Assembly: GCF_902459565.1 (NCBI RefSeq)
Contig: NZ_CABPSN010000005.1
Coordinates: 62,001 to 126,000 of the forward strand
From: Pandoraea aquatica
Lineage (GTDB): Bacteria; Pseudomonadota; Gammaproteobacteria; Burkholderiales; Burkholderiaceae
Direction: 5' to 3'
DNA length: 64,000 nt
The position numbers were made by a program, and so were the translations under genes. The notes beneath the pieces were generated by a model. That model saw only the letters and a program-made list of their open reading frames with translations, had not been told where the DNA came from and made no database searches. Of the stretch, positions 9,352-17,958 are shown piece by piece; the first letter of the stretch is position 1, and each line of letters starts with the position of its first letter.

Positions 9352-10174
9352 GCGAGACTCCGGAAGCAGAAACAAAAGACACCGTAGACGGCACGGGCGA
9401 CGGTGCCGGATCGGGCTGGGCATGCAGCGGCGTTTCGTCGTCCGCGCCCCTTGTCAGCGATTGCGGCGCACGCGTATAAGGTGCAGGCAACGTCAGCCAG
9501 AGCGGTTCGGCACGAGGCGGCCCACGACGCTTATGAAACTGCACGCCGAGGCGGCTCTCCTCTGCGACGACGAGTCCCAGCCGTAACGGCGCGGCGGACG
9601 CGCTCGACACAGCCGCCGGCGGACGCATCACCCAGGTCAGTGTTTCGCCACCACCTGCGGCCACCTGAAGCCGCCGAAGCTGCTCAGGTGTCGCGGCCGG
9701 CAGCCAGGTCAGCACCGCCCCGCAGCACGCACTCTTGAGCGCCTGCTCGGCGCACCACAACATGTCGCGGTCCTCGGGCTTCATTCCCTGCCCACCCGCC
9801 CCGCGCCGCCCCCGGAAGGTACGCGTCTGCCGGGACGCCGCATAAGCCGGACGCATCACCACGCTCAGCCACCGCAGATCGATGCCCCACCCCGCCAGCG
9901 CCGGGGCATAGGGCAGCATCGGCGGTGCAATCACCATCACCGGCTTTCCCGCCTGCGTCAGATCGCGCAACGCCGGTGCCAGCAAACGCCATTCACCGAT
10001 GCCCGGACGATCGCTCAGCAGTTCCGTCACCGCGCCATGCGGCCACCCCGCGCCGGGCAGCTCGGCGTCGAGCGCGGCGAAACCGGTGGTGTGGCCCGCG
10101 CGATGGCAATGCGCCAGCTCACTGGCACGCCATAGCCCGGCAGGCAGAGGGGAGGAAAGCGGCAGGGTCATCAT
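9254..10174 (-). CDS. imuA: Translesion synthesis protein ImuA (RecA/SulA-like)
   Basis: The 306-residue product is the first gene of the mutasome operon. It carries a RecA-like fold without a clear Walker A lysine motif: the N-terminal segment WRASELAHCHRAGHTTGFAALDAELPG is typical of the ImuA/SulA-like family (quoted in part), with GWPHGAVTELLSDRPGIGEW next. The C-terminal part is proline- and alanine-rich and overlaps imuB in another frame. ImuA is known in Caulobacter and Pseudomonas to act with RecA in recruiting the error-prone complex. A LexA box lies 10 bp upstream of the start codon, directly indicating SOS control. Two tandem ATG codons (10174, 10171) are possible starts. Confidence 0.9.
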   Translation of the reverse strand: MMTLPLSSPLPAGLWRASELAHCHRAGHTTGFAALDAELPGAGWPHGAVTELLSDRPGIGEWRLLAPALRDLTQAGKPVMVIAPPMLPYAPALAGWGIDLRWLSVVMRPAYAASRQTRTFRGRRGAGGQGMKPEDRDMLWCAEQALKSACCGAVLTWLPAATPEQLRRLQVAAGGGETLTWVMRPPAAVSSASAAPLRLGLVVAEESRLGVQFHKRRGPPRAEPLWLTLPAPYTRAPQSLTRGADDETPLHAQPDPAPSPVPSTVSFVSASGVSHGLLDRPASALSGTRDRLAAHVTHVAPIAHTG

Positions 10175-10183
10175 GCGCCCGAA

Positions 10184-10203
10184 TACTGTATGAATATACA
10201 GTA
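10184..10203 (-). promoter_or_regulatory. LexA (SOS) box of the imuA-imuB-dnaE2 operon
   Basis: The sequence TACTGTATGAATATACAGTA contains the canonical CTGT-N8-ACAG core with symmetric flanks and is close to the ideal LexA operator. It sits 10 bp upstream of imuA. The divergent mntH start is 68-125 bp away, so effects on it are possible but not required. Confidence 0.93.
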
Positions 10204-10328
10204 TAGCAGTTCATTCGTCGTCGACAGCATCTTCATGGCCGCCCCCATCACGCTCATCACGTCGATCGCGCTTGCGGGCAAACGCCGGCCCGGCTAACGT
10301 GAGCGTCATTGCACGCAACCCACTCCTC

Positions 10329-11639
10329 ATGCCGCTCCCGACCACTGCCACCGCTCCCTTCTGCCCCGCCGAGGTCAAAGGCAGCATCGTCATCGACGCG
10401 CGTCAATCGCGCTGGACCAAACTCAAACGCTTCGCCGGCCCCGGACTGCTCGTCGCCATCGGCTACATGGATCCCGGCAACTGGGCGACGGACATTCAGG
10501 CCGGATCGCAATTCGGTTACTCACTGCTTTGGGTCGTGGCGCTCTCGAGTCTCGCCGCCATCTTTCTGCAGATGCTGGCGGCACGTCTGGGACTGGTCGC
10601 CGGACGCGATCTCGCGCAGGCCAGCTACGAACGCTACGGCCGCACGGGCCGTTTCATCCAATGGATCACGGCCGAGATTTCCATCATTGCGTGCGATATC
10701 GCCGAAGTGCTCGGCTGCGCACTGGCCTTCAAGCTGCTGCTGGGCGTGCCCATCGCGTGGGGGATCGTGCTCACCGCGCTCGACACGATGATCGTGCTGG
10801 GACTACAGGGCAAGGGCTTCCGTCAGATCGAAGCCATCGTTTTCGGATTGATCGGCACGATGGCGTTCTGCTTCATCGCACAGGTCGCGATGGTGCCGCC
10901 CGACTGGCACGCGGTGGCCGCAGGTCTTGTCCCGGGTGCACCCAGTCACGACCGGCGCGACGCCATCGTGCTGGCGCTGGGCATCGTCGGCGCGACGATC
11001 ATGCCGCACAACCTGTACCTGCACTCGTCCGTCGTGCAGACCCGGCGGGTCGTCGGCGGCAAACGCGGCGACGTGCACGACACGCTCGCGTTAGTGCGCA
11101 TCGATACCTGGGTCTCGCTGCTGATCGCGATGTGCGTGAATGCGGCCATTCTGATTCTTGCAGGCTCGGTGTTTCATGCCAGCGGTCAGACCAACGTCAC
11201 CGATATCGAGCAGGCGTATCAGTTGATCACGCCGATTGCGGGGGGTGCTGCCGCTTTCATGTTCGGCATCGCTCTGCTCGCTTCCGGGCAAAGTTCGACA
11301 CTGACGGGCACCATCGCCGGGCAAGTCATCATGGACGGCTTCCTGCACATGAAGATTCCGTGCTATCAGCGCCGGCTGATTACGCGCGGACTCGCGCTCG
11401 TGCCCGCGCTGATCGGGGTGCTGTGGCTCGGCGACGGTGCTGTGGGCAAACTGCTCGTGTGGAGTCAGGTGCTACTCAGCCTGCAACTGCCGTTTGCCAT
11501 GTGGCCGCTCATTCGCTCGGTCAGCGATAAACGCGTGATGAACGGCAATACGATCGGGCGTCCCACGCAGGTGTTCGCATGGTGCCTTTTTGCTGTCATC
11601 ACCGCGACCAATCTGTTGCTGATCTTCGGGCTGGGCTGA
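10329..11639 (+). CDS. mntH: Nramp-family divalent metal transporter (MntH)
   Basis: This inner-membrane H+-coupled Mn2+/Fe2+ importer has about 436 residues from the ATG at 10329; an in-frame ATG at 10272 would add 19 residues. Nramp signatures are clear: the metal-binding DPGNWATD in the first helix, the conserved MPHNLYLHSS in the sixth, and GQSSTLTGTIAGQ. About eleven hydrophobic segments follow. It is transcribed divergently from the SOS operon. No MntR or Fur box was recognised upstream. With the riboswitch-controlled Mn exporter at 41.5 kb, the window carries both import and export functions for manganese. Confidence 0.92.
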   Translation: MPLPTTATAPFCPAEVKGSIVIDARQSRWTKLKRFAGPGLLVAIGYMDPGNWATDIQAGSQFGYSLLWVVALSSLAAIFLQMLAARLGLVAGRDLAQASYERYGRTGRFIQWITAEISIIACDIAEVLGCALAFKLLLGVPIAWGIVLTALDTMIVLGLQGKGFRQIEAIVFGLIGTMAFCFIAQVAMVPPDWHAVAAGLVPGAPSHDRRDAIVLALGIVGATIMPHNLYLHSSVVQTRRVVGGKRGDVHDTLALVRIDTWVSLLIAMCVNAAILILAGSVFHASGQTNVTDIEQAYQLITPIAGGAAAFMFGIALLASGQSSTLTGTIAGQVIMDGFLHMKIPCYQRRLITRGLALVPALIGVLWLGDGAVGKLLVWSQVLLSLQLPFAMWPLIRSVSDKRVMNGNTIGRPTQVFAWCLFAVITATNLLLIFGLG

Positions 11640-11844
11640 GAACGATCTGCTTGACGCGGAAATGCGTAGGACATGCAGGACATGCGTAGGCATCGCAACG
11701 CATCAATAACGCGTGCTACCATCAGCACCCCTTACCAATTCTTACTACAAGCCACATCAAATAGGTAAGGGATTCAGATGTCCGCATCGGCACGATGCCA
11801 CGACGCATCGTCCGGCGGGTGACAACACACTCAGGGGTATCACC

Positions 11845-12528
11845 GTGCAGAAAAGGAAGTCCAGCATTGCGCTGCTCAGCGCTGCCATGCTCGCTATGGC
11901 CGTGCTCGGCGGTTGCGCCACCGAAAGCTCGCGTACCGTGGAAGTCGCCAAGGTCGAGAGTGCCAGCCGTCCGTATGTCGGCGTGCGCACGCCGATCGCC
12001 GTCGGCAAGTTCGACAACCGTTCCGCGTATATGCGCGGCGTTTTTTCCGATAACGTCGATCGCCTCGGCAGCCAGGCCAAGACGATTCTGATTACCCATC
12101 TGCAACAGACTCAGCGCTTCAACGTGCTCGACCGCGACAACATGGCCGAGATCCGTCAGGAAGCCGACATCAAGAAGACGCAGCAGACACTCAAGGGCGC
12201 CGACTACGTGATCACCGGCGACGTGGTCGAGTTCGGCCGCAAGGAAGTGGGCGACAAGCAACTCTTCGGCATTCTCGGCCGTGGCCGCGAGCAGATCGCT
12301 TACGCCAAGGTCAATCTGAACGTGGTCGATATCGCCACGTCGGAGGTCGTCTACTCGAGCGGCGGCGCGGGCGAATTCGCACTCTCCAATCGCGAAGTCA
12401 TCGGCTTCGGCGGCACCGCAGGCTACGACTCTACGCTTAATGGCAAGGTGCTTGACCTCGCCATGCGCGAAGCCGTCGACAAACTCGTCGCCGGTATCGA
12501 AAGCGGCGCCTGGAAGCCGGGCAAGTAA
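11845..12528 (+). CDS. CsgG/LpoB-like outer-membrane lipoprotein
   Basis: The GTG at 11845 with an upstream AGGGG is chosen as start; it gives a proper lipoprotein signal peptide (KSSIALLSAAMLAMAVLGGC) with lipobox LGGC. Upstream residues in the same frame have no signal character. The mature protein of about 200 residues has the CsgG-like features IAVGKFDNRS, TQRFNVLDRDN, ADYVITGDVVEF and a duplicated strand pattern, also seen in LpoB-type periplasmic partners. It heads an operon with DUF4810 and DUF799 lipoprotein genes, an arrangement also known in Neisseria (GNA1162 region). The role is unproven; a surface assembly complex is a reasonable guess. Confidence 0.85.
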   Translation: MQKRKSSIALLSAAMLAMAVLGGCATESSRTVEVAKVESASRPYVGVRTPIAVGKFDNRSAYMRGVFSDNVDRLGSQAKTILITHLQQTQRFNVLDRDNMAEIRQEADIKKTQQTLKGADYVITGDVVEFGRKEVGDKQLFGILGRGREQIAYAKVNLNVVDIATSEVVYSSGGAGEFALSNREVIGFGGTAGYDSTLNGKVLDLAMREAVDKLVAGIESGAWKPGK

Positions 12529-12669
12529 GCGCACCGACACCCTTTTTTGCAGCATGCCGTAGCGCGTGATTCCTCACGCGCTCGACCTTGCACGTCAGAG
12601 GCAAGCGCGTACCGACGCGCAGGCACCAAGCGCGCAGGTCGCGGCATGCCAGTCAGGACATCTATCGTC

Positions 12670-13047
12670 ATGAATTGCACGTTCTCGTCCGGCCGGATCG
12701 CCGTCGCCGCCATCGCCGGCAGCGCCATCCTCGCGCTCTCCGGCTGCGCCACACCGCCCAAGCCGCTGTACGACTGGGAAGGCTACCAGCCGCAAGTCTA
12801 CGAATACTTCAAGGGCGAATCGAAGGAAGCTCAGATCATTGCGCTGGAGCGCGATCTGGAAAAGATCAAGGCATCCAATCACGCTGCGCCCCCTGGGTAT
12901 CACGCTCATCTCGGCCTGCTTTACGCCTCGGTCGGCAAGTCCGACAAGATGGTCGAAGAGTTCCAGACCGAAAAGCAGTTGTTCCCCGAGTCGGCCGGCT
13001 ACATCGACTTCCTGCTTAAGAACAAGACCCCGGAGGCCAAGCAATGA
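12670..13047 (+). CDS. DUF4810 lipoprotein
   Basis: From ATG 12670 the product has 125 residues with a signal peptide ending in LALSGC, a lipobox. The mature part has the DUF4810 signature YDWEGYQPQVYEYFKGES and a TPR-like stretch (HAHLGLLYASVGKSDKMVEEF). It would sit in the outer membrane facing the periplasm. Its stop overlaps the next start by four bases (ATGA), so translation is coupled with the DUF799 lipoprotein. Earlier in-frame starts (12547, 12646) add basic residues but no signal features. The family function is unknown. Confidence 0.86.
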   Translation: MNCTFSSGRIAVAAIAGSAILALSGCATPPKPLYDWEGYQPQVYEYFKGESKEAQIIALERDLEKIKASNHAAPPGYHAHLGLLYASVGKSDKMVEEFQTEKQLFPESAGYIDFLLKNKTPEAKQ

Positions 13048-13709
13048 TCGCCCGACTCTGCAAATGGATGACGGTCGCCGCGCTGGCTGCCGTGATGACC
13101 GGCTGCGCTGTGCATCAGGCCAAGCCGTATGACTACACCGCGTTCAAGGAAAGCAAGCCGAAGTCGATTCTGGTGCTGCCGCCGCTGAACGAGTCGCCGG
13201 ATATCGACGCGACTTACAGCGTGCTCTCGCAAGTGACGGTACCGCTGGGCGAAGCCGGCTACTACGTGATGCCGGTGACGCTGGTCGACGAATCGTTCCG
13301 TCAGAACGGCCTGACCGTCGCCGGTGACATCCATCAGGTCAGCCCGGCCAAGCTGCGCGAGATCTTCGGTGCAGATGCCGCGCTCTACATCAAGATCAGT
13401 CAGTACGGCACGAAATACATGGTGCTCGACAGCGCCACGGTTGTGACGGTCTCGGCCGACCTCATCGATCTGCGTAACGGTGCGAAGCTGTGGAGCGGTG
13501 CAGCCAGCGCGTCGAACAACGAGGGCAACAACAACAGTGGCGGCGGGTTGATCGGCATGCTGGTCACGGCCGCGATCAAACAGATCGTCAACAGCGTGTC
13601 GAACGCCGGTTACACGGTCGCAGGCACAGCCAATGCGCGCCTGCTGTCCGCCGGACGTCCCAACGGCATGCTCTACGGTCCGCGTTCGCCGAAGTACGGC
13701 ACTGACTGA
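13044..13709 (+). CDS. DUF799 (GNA1162-like) lipoprotein
   Basis: The 221-residue protein starts with a signal peptide and lipobox MTGC. The mature part contains the strongly conserved PKSILVLPPLNESPDIDATY, YYVMPVTLVDESFRQNGLT and DAALYIKISQYGTKY of the DUF799/GNA1162 family, whose Neisseria member is a surface-exposed lipoprotein with structural similarity to periplasmic transport components. It is the third gene of the lipoprotein operon and overlaps the DUF4810 gene by four bases. A glycine/asparagine-rich loop (residues of about 155-168) is followed by an amphipathic segment. Confidence 0.88.
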   Translation: MIARLCKWMTVAALAAVMTGCAVHQAKPYDYTAFKESKPKSILVLPPLNESPDIDATYSVLSQVTVPLGEAGYYVMPVTLVDESFRQNGLTVAGDIHQVSPAKLREIFGADAALYIKISQYGTKYMVLDSATVVTVSADLIDLRNGAKLWSGAASASNNEGNNNSGGGLIGMLVTAAIKQIVNSVSNAGYTVAGTANARLLSAGRPNGMLYGPRSPKYGTD

Positions 13710-13726
13710 TCGGCGCGACCCGAGAA

Positions 13727-13750
13727 GTCCCGGCATGTGTCGGGACGTTT
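13727..13750 (+). terminator. Terminator of the lipoprotein operon
   Basis: A GTCCCG/CGGGAC hairpin with an eight-base loop begins 17 bp after the DUF799 stop and is followed by GTTT. The T tract is short, so strength is uncertain. Confidence 0.5.
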
Positions 13751-14003
13751 CAAGCGATACCCAGTAGCCACACGCGCCGCCGCGAAGTCGAGTCTTCCCG
13801 GCGGCGTGCCACACTGGGCAGATTTCGCACCGTCACCTATAGTGGTAACGCATGAGACGGCCGGTCCTCCCGGCGGCTCATCGCCCGGACCGATAGCGAG
13901 ACCTCGCCGCAGCGCGAGGACGAAAGCATCAGACGACGCGCCCCGTCAGGGGGGCACTTCGTCGGCTTGCGTGTGTGTCGGCAAGCCTCGTCCGGGAGTC
14001 ATC

Positions 14004-14489
14004 ATGGTTCACCGTTTCGCATCCTCTTTCCCGCAGCCCCCGCGCATGCTCTGCCTCACCGCGGTCGCGGCCCTCCTCTCAGTGCCCGGACTCGCTTGTG
14101 CCGATCCGATGCATCTCTCCGACATCAAAGACGCCAACGGCCAGCAACTCAGTGTCGACGACTTGCGTTCGCTAATGCCCGGCGCGCACGTCACTAACGT
14201 CATCCAGAACGGCAGCACGCGCAAGTGGGTCAACGAGTCTGGCGGATCGCTCAATGCGACCAGCGATAACAAGGGCAATATCGGTTCGGGTGGACGCAGC
14301 GTGCAGGTCGCGCATGCCACCGGTACCTGGTCGGTCAACGATAACGGCGCGTATTGCGTGAATATGGAATGGCGCGCGCTCACCGAAAACTGGTGCCGCT
14401 TCATGTTCAAGGTGGGCGATAAGTACTACGGCGTCACCTCTCTGGCCAACGGCGCAGCGATAGCGACCGAGTTCAGCATCGAGAAATGA
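14004..14489 (+). CDS. Small secreted protein resembling DUF995
   Basis: The ATG at 14004 is preceded by GGGAG and gives a Sec signal peptide ending after GLACA, so the mature protein is periplasmic and about 130 residues long. The longer frame starting at 13737 is unlikely to be coding. The mature part has the pattern SVDDLRSLMPGAHV, a glycine-rich strand region, GTWSVNDNGAYCVNMEW and WCRFMFKVGDKYYGV. The repeated beta-strand layout with a pair of cysteines resembles DUF995-type proteins, an uncharacterised family; this assignment is tentative. It is followed by a convergent siderophore-receptor gene. Confidence 0.75.
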   Translation: MVHRFASSFPQPPRMLCLTAVAALLSVPGLACADPMHLSDIKDANGQQLSVDDLRSLMPGAHVTNVIQNGSTRKWVNESGGSLNATSDNKGNIGSGGRSVQVAHATGTWSVNDNGAYCVNMEWRALTENWCRFMFKVGDKYYGVTSLANGAAIATEFSIEK

Positions 14490-14508
14490 CCTGCGCGATA
14501 AGCGGACG

Positions 14509-14543
14509 AAAAAACGCCCCGGGCTGCGGACAGCTCCGGGGCG
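14509..14543 (-). terminator. Terminator of the siderophore receptor gene
   Basis: Read on the minus strand, perfect eight-base arms (CGCCCCGG/CCGGGGCG, 14515-14522 and 14536-14543) are followed by six T residues. It lies about 70 bp after the receptor stop codon, between convergent genes. Confidence 0.85.
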
Positions 14544-14611
14544 CGACTGCAAGCTGCGCTTTCTGTTGTCAGCGAGGCAGTTAGGTTGCGAGGCCTTCTT
14601 AACGCGATGGC

Positions 14612-16879
14612 TTAGAAGTCCGTCGTCATGGACAGCAGGAACGTGCGGGGTGCGCCCAGCGTCAGGTAGTTGCTCGACGACACGCTCGACCAGTACGCCT
14701 TGTTCGTCACGTTGAGCACGCTCAGACGGAACGTCGTCGACTTGCCGTAAATCTGCGTGGCATAGCGCGCGCCCAAGTCGAAGCGATCCCATGCCGGAAT
14801 CGACGCCGTGTTTGCAATGTTCGCGTACTCACGTCCCGTGTGAATCCAGCGCGCGCTCAAGGTCAAGCCCTGCACCCAGGGAATGTCGTACTCTGCGCCG
14901 AGGTTGTACTGGAACGTCGGCACGCCGACCGGACGATTCCCGTTCGTCGCCGCGCTCGATTGATTGAGCAGCGTGCCGTTGATGTACGACACCCCGGCAA
15001 TCACGCGCACATTCTTAACCGGGCTGCCGTACACCGACGCCTCGACGCCGCGATGGCGCTCAAGCCCGTCTGCCACATAGACATTCGACGCGTTCGTATA
15101 AGCCGACGGCTTCTCGATCTGGTAGAACGCAATCGAAGCACCGAAACGCGCCGTGTCGTACTTCGCCCCGAATTCGATCTGCTTCGAACGATACGGCGGC
15201 AGCGACTGACCGTAGTTCAAGGTCCCCTGCGGTGCGGTCGTCCCTGCGGCAAGACCTTCGCTACGGTTCGCGAACAACGACACGTTCTGCCACGGCTTGA
15301 CGACGATGCCGAACAGCGGCGTGGTGATGGCGTCGTTGTAAGCCAGCGTTTGCACGCCGGTGTAACCGTAGTTGTTCACACCGATCGACTGATGACGCAC
15401 GCCAACCGTCGCCAAAACACGGTCGTTGAAGAAGCCCAGCGTGTCCGACGCGGAGACGCTACGCAGCAACGTGAGCGCCGTCGTTTGCGGGTCGTCCAGA
15501 TTGCCGCCCTGCGACGTCGTCGCCGGATACGCCACCTGCGGCGGATTGACGAAGCTCGTATTGAACGCGGGCGCGAACGTGAACGCAGACTGCGAGTCCA
15601 GGCGCGTCGCCGACGCCCCTGCCGTAAAGAAATGCGACACCGGACCGGTCGTAAAACGACCGCGCACGCCGACTTCACCGGACAGCGCATCTTCCTGGTG
15701 CGGTGCATTCAGCCGCGTTGCCGTAATGGGGCTCGACGCGCCCTTCCACGTCGGATTCGAATACTCACCGTTCTCGTTCGTGTGCCGGATACCGCCCGTG
15801 ACGTAGGCCGTCCAGTGCGGCAGGAAATCGTACTCGGCACGAAGAATACCGACGCTGTCTTCCAGCGTGGTGTAGCTCCACGACTGCGCGTAGTTCGACG
15901 TCGCTGCCGGCGGTTGCGGCAGCACATTGCCCGAGAAGTTGTACAGCGCCCGGCCCGAACCGATGTGCTGCTTCTGGTAAAGGAAGTCCGCCGACAAACG
16001 CAGTTTGTCGCCGCGCCAGTCAAGTGCGACCGCCGTCGTCCGCGAGTTCGAGTGCTCCCGGTCGACCGAGGTCTCACCGTCGCGAATCGCCTGATTCACA
16101 CGAATGCCGAACTGGCCTTCGCTGCCGAAGCGGCGGCCGACGTCGATGTGCGTACCGAATTCGCCCGAACCGCTACCATCGATGGTCACACGGTTAAGGG
16201 GCGTGTCCTCTGCCCGTTTCAGTTGCAGATTCACCCCGCCACCAATGGACGAACCGCCCGGCGACGCGCCGTTCAGGAACGCGTTCGCCCCCTTGAACAG
16301 CTCGACACGCTCAAGTGCTTCGGTCGAAACCAGCTGACGCGGCGTGATGCCGTAGAGTCCGTTAAGCGAAATGTCGTCGCCGGCCAGCGTGAAACCGCGA
16401 ATCACGAACGTCTGTGCAAAGTTGCCGAAACCGCGCGACATACGCACCGACGGATCGTTATCGAGCACGTCGGCAAGCGTGCGCGCCTGTTGATCCTCGA
16501 TCATCTTCGACGTGTACGCGCTCATGCTGAACGGCACATCAAGCGTGCTCTGATTACCAAGCACCCCAAAGCTCATACCGCGTGCCACCTGTCCGCCCAC
16601 ATAGGCCGGCTGCGTGTCGTTCGGCGACTTCTCCCGATCTCCCTGCACGGTCACCGTCGGCAATGCCACGGGACTCTGCGCACCGGCCTGTGTGGCCCCG
16701 GTAGCATCGCCCGCCTGCGCAGACTGCGCCATGGCGTTGCCACCGAAAACGACCGAGCCGAAGGTCAATGCCGACGCGACGACAAGCGGGCGCAGCGCGG
16801 GCCATTGACTTGCGCTCGGCGTGACGATGCCAGCACGAGAAACTCGGGCAAAACGGGAAGAACGGGAAACGAGCGACAT
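14612..16879 (-). CDS. TonB-dependent siderophore receptor
   Basis: This outer-membrane ferric-siderophore receptor has 755 residues from ATG 16879, which begins a basic N-terminus followed by a signal peptide ending in NAMAQ. The plug domain follows (residues of about 85-230) with QQARTLADVLDNDPSVRMS and NFAQTFVIRGF. The 22-stranded barrel ends in the classic aromatic C-terminus (MTTDF). No N-terminal STN signalling domain is present, so it is not a FecA-type transducer. No biosynthesis genes are nearby, so the ligand is probably an exogenous siderophore. A Fur box lies about 180 bp upstream, supporting iron-repressed expression. Confidence 0.92.
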   Translation of the reverse strand: MSLVSRSSRFARVSRAGIVTPSASQWPALRPLVVASALTFGSVVFGGNAMAQSAQAGDATGATQAGAQSPVALPTVTVQGDREKSPNDTQPAYVGGQVARGMSFGVLGNQSTLDVPFSMSAYTSKMIEDQQARTLADVLDNDPSVRMSRGFGNFAQTFVIRGFTLAGDDISLNGLYGITPRQLVSTEALERVELFKGANAFLNGASPGGSSIGGGVNLQLKRAEDTPLNRVTIDGSGSGEFGTHIDVGRRFGSEGQFGIRVNQAIRDGETSVDREHSNSRTTAVALDWRGDKLRLSADFLYQKQHIGSGRALYNFSGNVLPQPPAATSNYAQSWSYTTLEDSVGILRAEYDFLPHWTAYVTGGIRHTNENGEYSNPTWKGASSPITATRLNAPHQEDALSGEVGVRGRFTTGPVSHFFTAGASATRLDSQSAFTFAPAFNTSFVNPPQVAYPATTSQGGNLDDPQTTALTLLRSVSASDTLGFFNDRVLATVGVRHQSIGVNNYGYTGVQTLAYNDAITTPLFGIVVKPWQNVSLFANRSEGLAAGTTAPQGTLNYGQSLPPYRSKQIEFGAKYDTARFGASIAFYQIEKPSAYTNASNVYVADGLERHRGVEASVYGSPVKNVRVIAGVSYINGTLLNQSSAATNGNRPVGVPTFQYNLGAEYDIPWVQGLTLSARWIHTGREYANIANTASIPAWDRFDLGARYATQIYGKSTTFRLSVLNVTNKAYWSSVSSSNYLTLGAPRTFLLSMTTDF

Positions 16880-17056
16880 GAGGAACAGCTTGCTGGAGTG
16901 CGCCCCGGCAACGAACCGATGCCTGGACTGAGAAGAGACTTGCCGGTCGGTGGCGAGTCCCTTTCCACAAGAGAGGAAAACTGCGTACGACAACGGCGCC
17001 TTCGAGAGCGTCGCCGGGCACTGCACGACATCTCAATTCGGCGGAAGTTTAATAAT

Positions 17057-17075
17057 AATAGAAATGATTATCAAT
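17057..17075 (-). promoter_or_regulatory. Fur box of the siderophore receptor
   Basis: Read on the minus strand, ATTGATAATCATTTCTATT contains a perfect TGATAAT half followed by a good second half around a central C, which fits the 7-1-7 Fur pattern. It is 178 bp upstream of the chosen receptor start codon. Confidence 0.85.
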
Positions 17076-17294
17076 ACCATTACTAAAAACAACAGGCGAA
17101 ACGGTGGGCACGTCGACGATGAACTTGGGGAAATAGAGTGACGAATTGAGTGCTCATGCGGGTGACGCCCACATGAGCGCGTACCCACGCCAATCGACTC
17201 ACTGAACCGTTGAGAAAAACCTATCAGTTTCAGCAGGGGGGTGAGGGGGACGACGACAGCGAGGGAAATACAGCGAGACGATGACGTAAACGAC

Positions 17295-17318
17295 AAAGCC
17301 CGCCGAAGCGGCGGGCTT
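17295..17318 (-). terminator. Hairpin terminator downstream of the DUF3563 gene
   Basis: Arms AAGCCCGCC and GGCGGGCTT (17296-17304 and 17310-17318) enclose GAAGC. On the minus strand the stem is followed by a T-rich but interrupted tail. Confidence 0.6.
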
Positions 17319-17473
17319 GTGTGGCCAATCCCGGAACAGCGGGAATGGCATCCGAACTCACGGTTGGGGCCGTCGCACGTCATCACAGCGATGACGGGAA
17401 CCGCCCGATAAGACGATCGACTTGCCTGGTTGCGCCAGCAGCGACCGCTCGTCCGGAAGGACTTCTGACTTGC

Positions 17474-17614
17474 TTAGTAACCGGCGGTTTCGAGCGCGCG
17501 GATACGTTGTTCCAGCTCAATGATGTCCTTCGACTCAGCCAGGAATGCTTCACGACGACGGCGCTCAGCAGTTTCAAACCAAGTGTTCACGACTTCAAAC
17601 AGGGCGGCAAACAT
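17474..17614 (-). CDS. DUF3563 small protein
   Basis: The ATG at 17614 is preceded by GGAGAAAC and opens a 46-residue frame ending in TAA at 17474-17476. The sequence begins MFAALFEVVNTWFETAERRR, continues with EAFLAESKDIIELEQRI and ends in ALETAGY, which fits DUF3563, a family of very short alpha-helical proteins common in Burkholderiales. No signal peptide or membrane segment is seen. The function is unknown. A -10-like TATAAT lies 48 bp upstream. It is monocistronic between two terminators. Confidence 0.88.
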   Translation of the reverse strand: MFAALFEVVNTWFETAERRRREAFLAESKDIIELEQRIRALETAGY

Positions 17615-17664
17615 GACGTTTCTCCAATTCATTAGTGTGCTGCATCGCAGCAGTGCTTCGCATT

Positions 17665-17707
17665 ATATAGGGTTTTCCCGTTAAGGGTTAGCCCCTATAT
17701 GGGAAAA
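17665..17707. repeat. Two interleaved inverted repeats upstream of the DUF3563 gene
   Basis: ATATAGGG (17665-17672) pairs with CCCTATAT (17693-17700), and TTTTCCC (17673-17679) pairs with GGGAAAA (17701-17707). The order a-b-a'-b' is that of a pseudoknot if transcribed, or of two overlapping operators in DNA. It overlaps the -10 region of the DUF3563 gene. Confidence 0.6.
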
Positions 17708-17851
17708 ACCAACAAATTCTGCTAGAGCGTCACTTCGAATGGAGTTGATTCCTAAAAATTACATTAAAAATCAATAATATATATAAAACAACAGTACCAA
17801 AATGACCCACTGCGGCATGCCGTCGCACCGCACAATAAAAATTCGAAAGAC

Positions 17852-17877
17852 AAAAAAAAGCGCCGCTGTTGCGGCGC
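17852..17877 (-). terminator. Terminator of the cueR transcript
   Basis: On the minus strand, GCGCCGC and GCGGCGC arms with loop AACA (complement of TGTT) are followed by eight T residues. It lies about 80 bp after the cueR stop codon. Confidence 0.9.
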
Positions 17878-17958
17878 GCCATCCTAAAAAATGAAGTTTG
17901 CCACGTGACGGATCCATACCATCACGTGGCTGTCGCGGCCTGGGCCGCCGTAGCGTCC

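Larger units (their letters stand above)
16880..17473. other. Intergenic region between the receptor and DUF3563 genes
   Basis: No gene was identified here. The region holds the Fur box (17057-17075) in an AT-rich patch (17048-17095), a hairpin terminator (17295-17318), and a purine-rich stretch around 17237-17275. The distance from the Fur box to the receptor start implies a long leader. Confidence 0.6.
17615..17958. other. AT-rich intergenic region with promoter and interleaved inverted repeats
   Basis: This region holds the DUF3563 promoter side (TATAAT on the minus strand at 17662-17667), a pair of interleaved inverted repeats (17665-17707), a strongly AT-rich run (17750-17850) and the cueR terminator (17852-17877). 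No open frame with a ribosome binding site was found. Confidence 0.6.

Noticed and set aside
14840-17086. 748-residue plus-strand frame
   Set aside because: It is antisense to the TonB-dependent receptor, is extremely Arg-rich and lacks domains. It reflects GC-rich codon bias.
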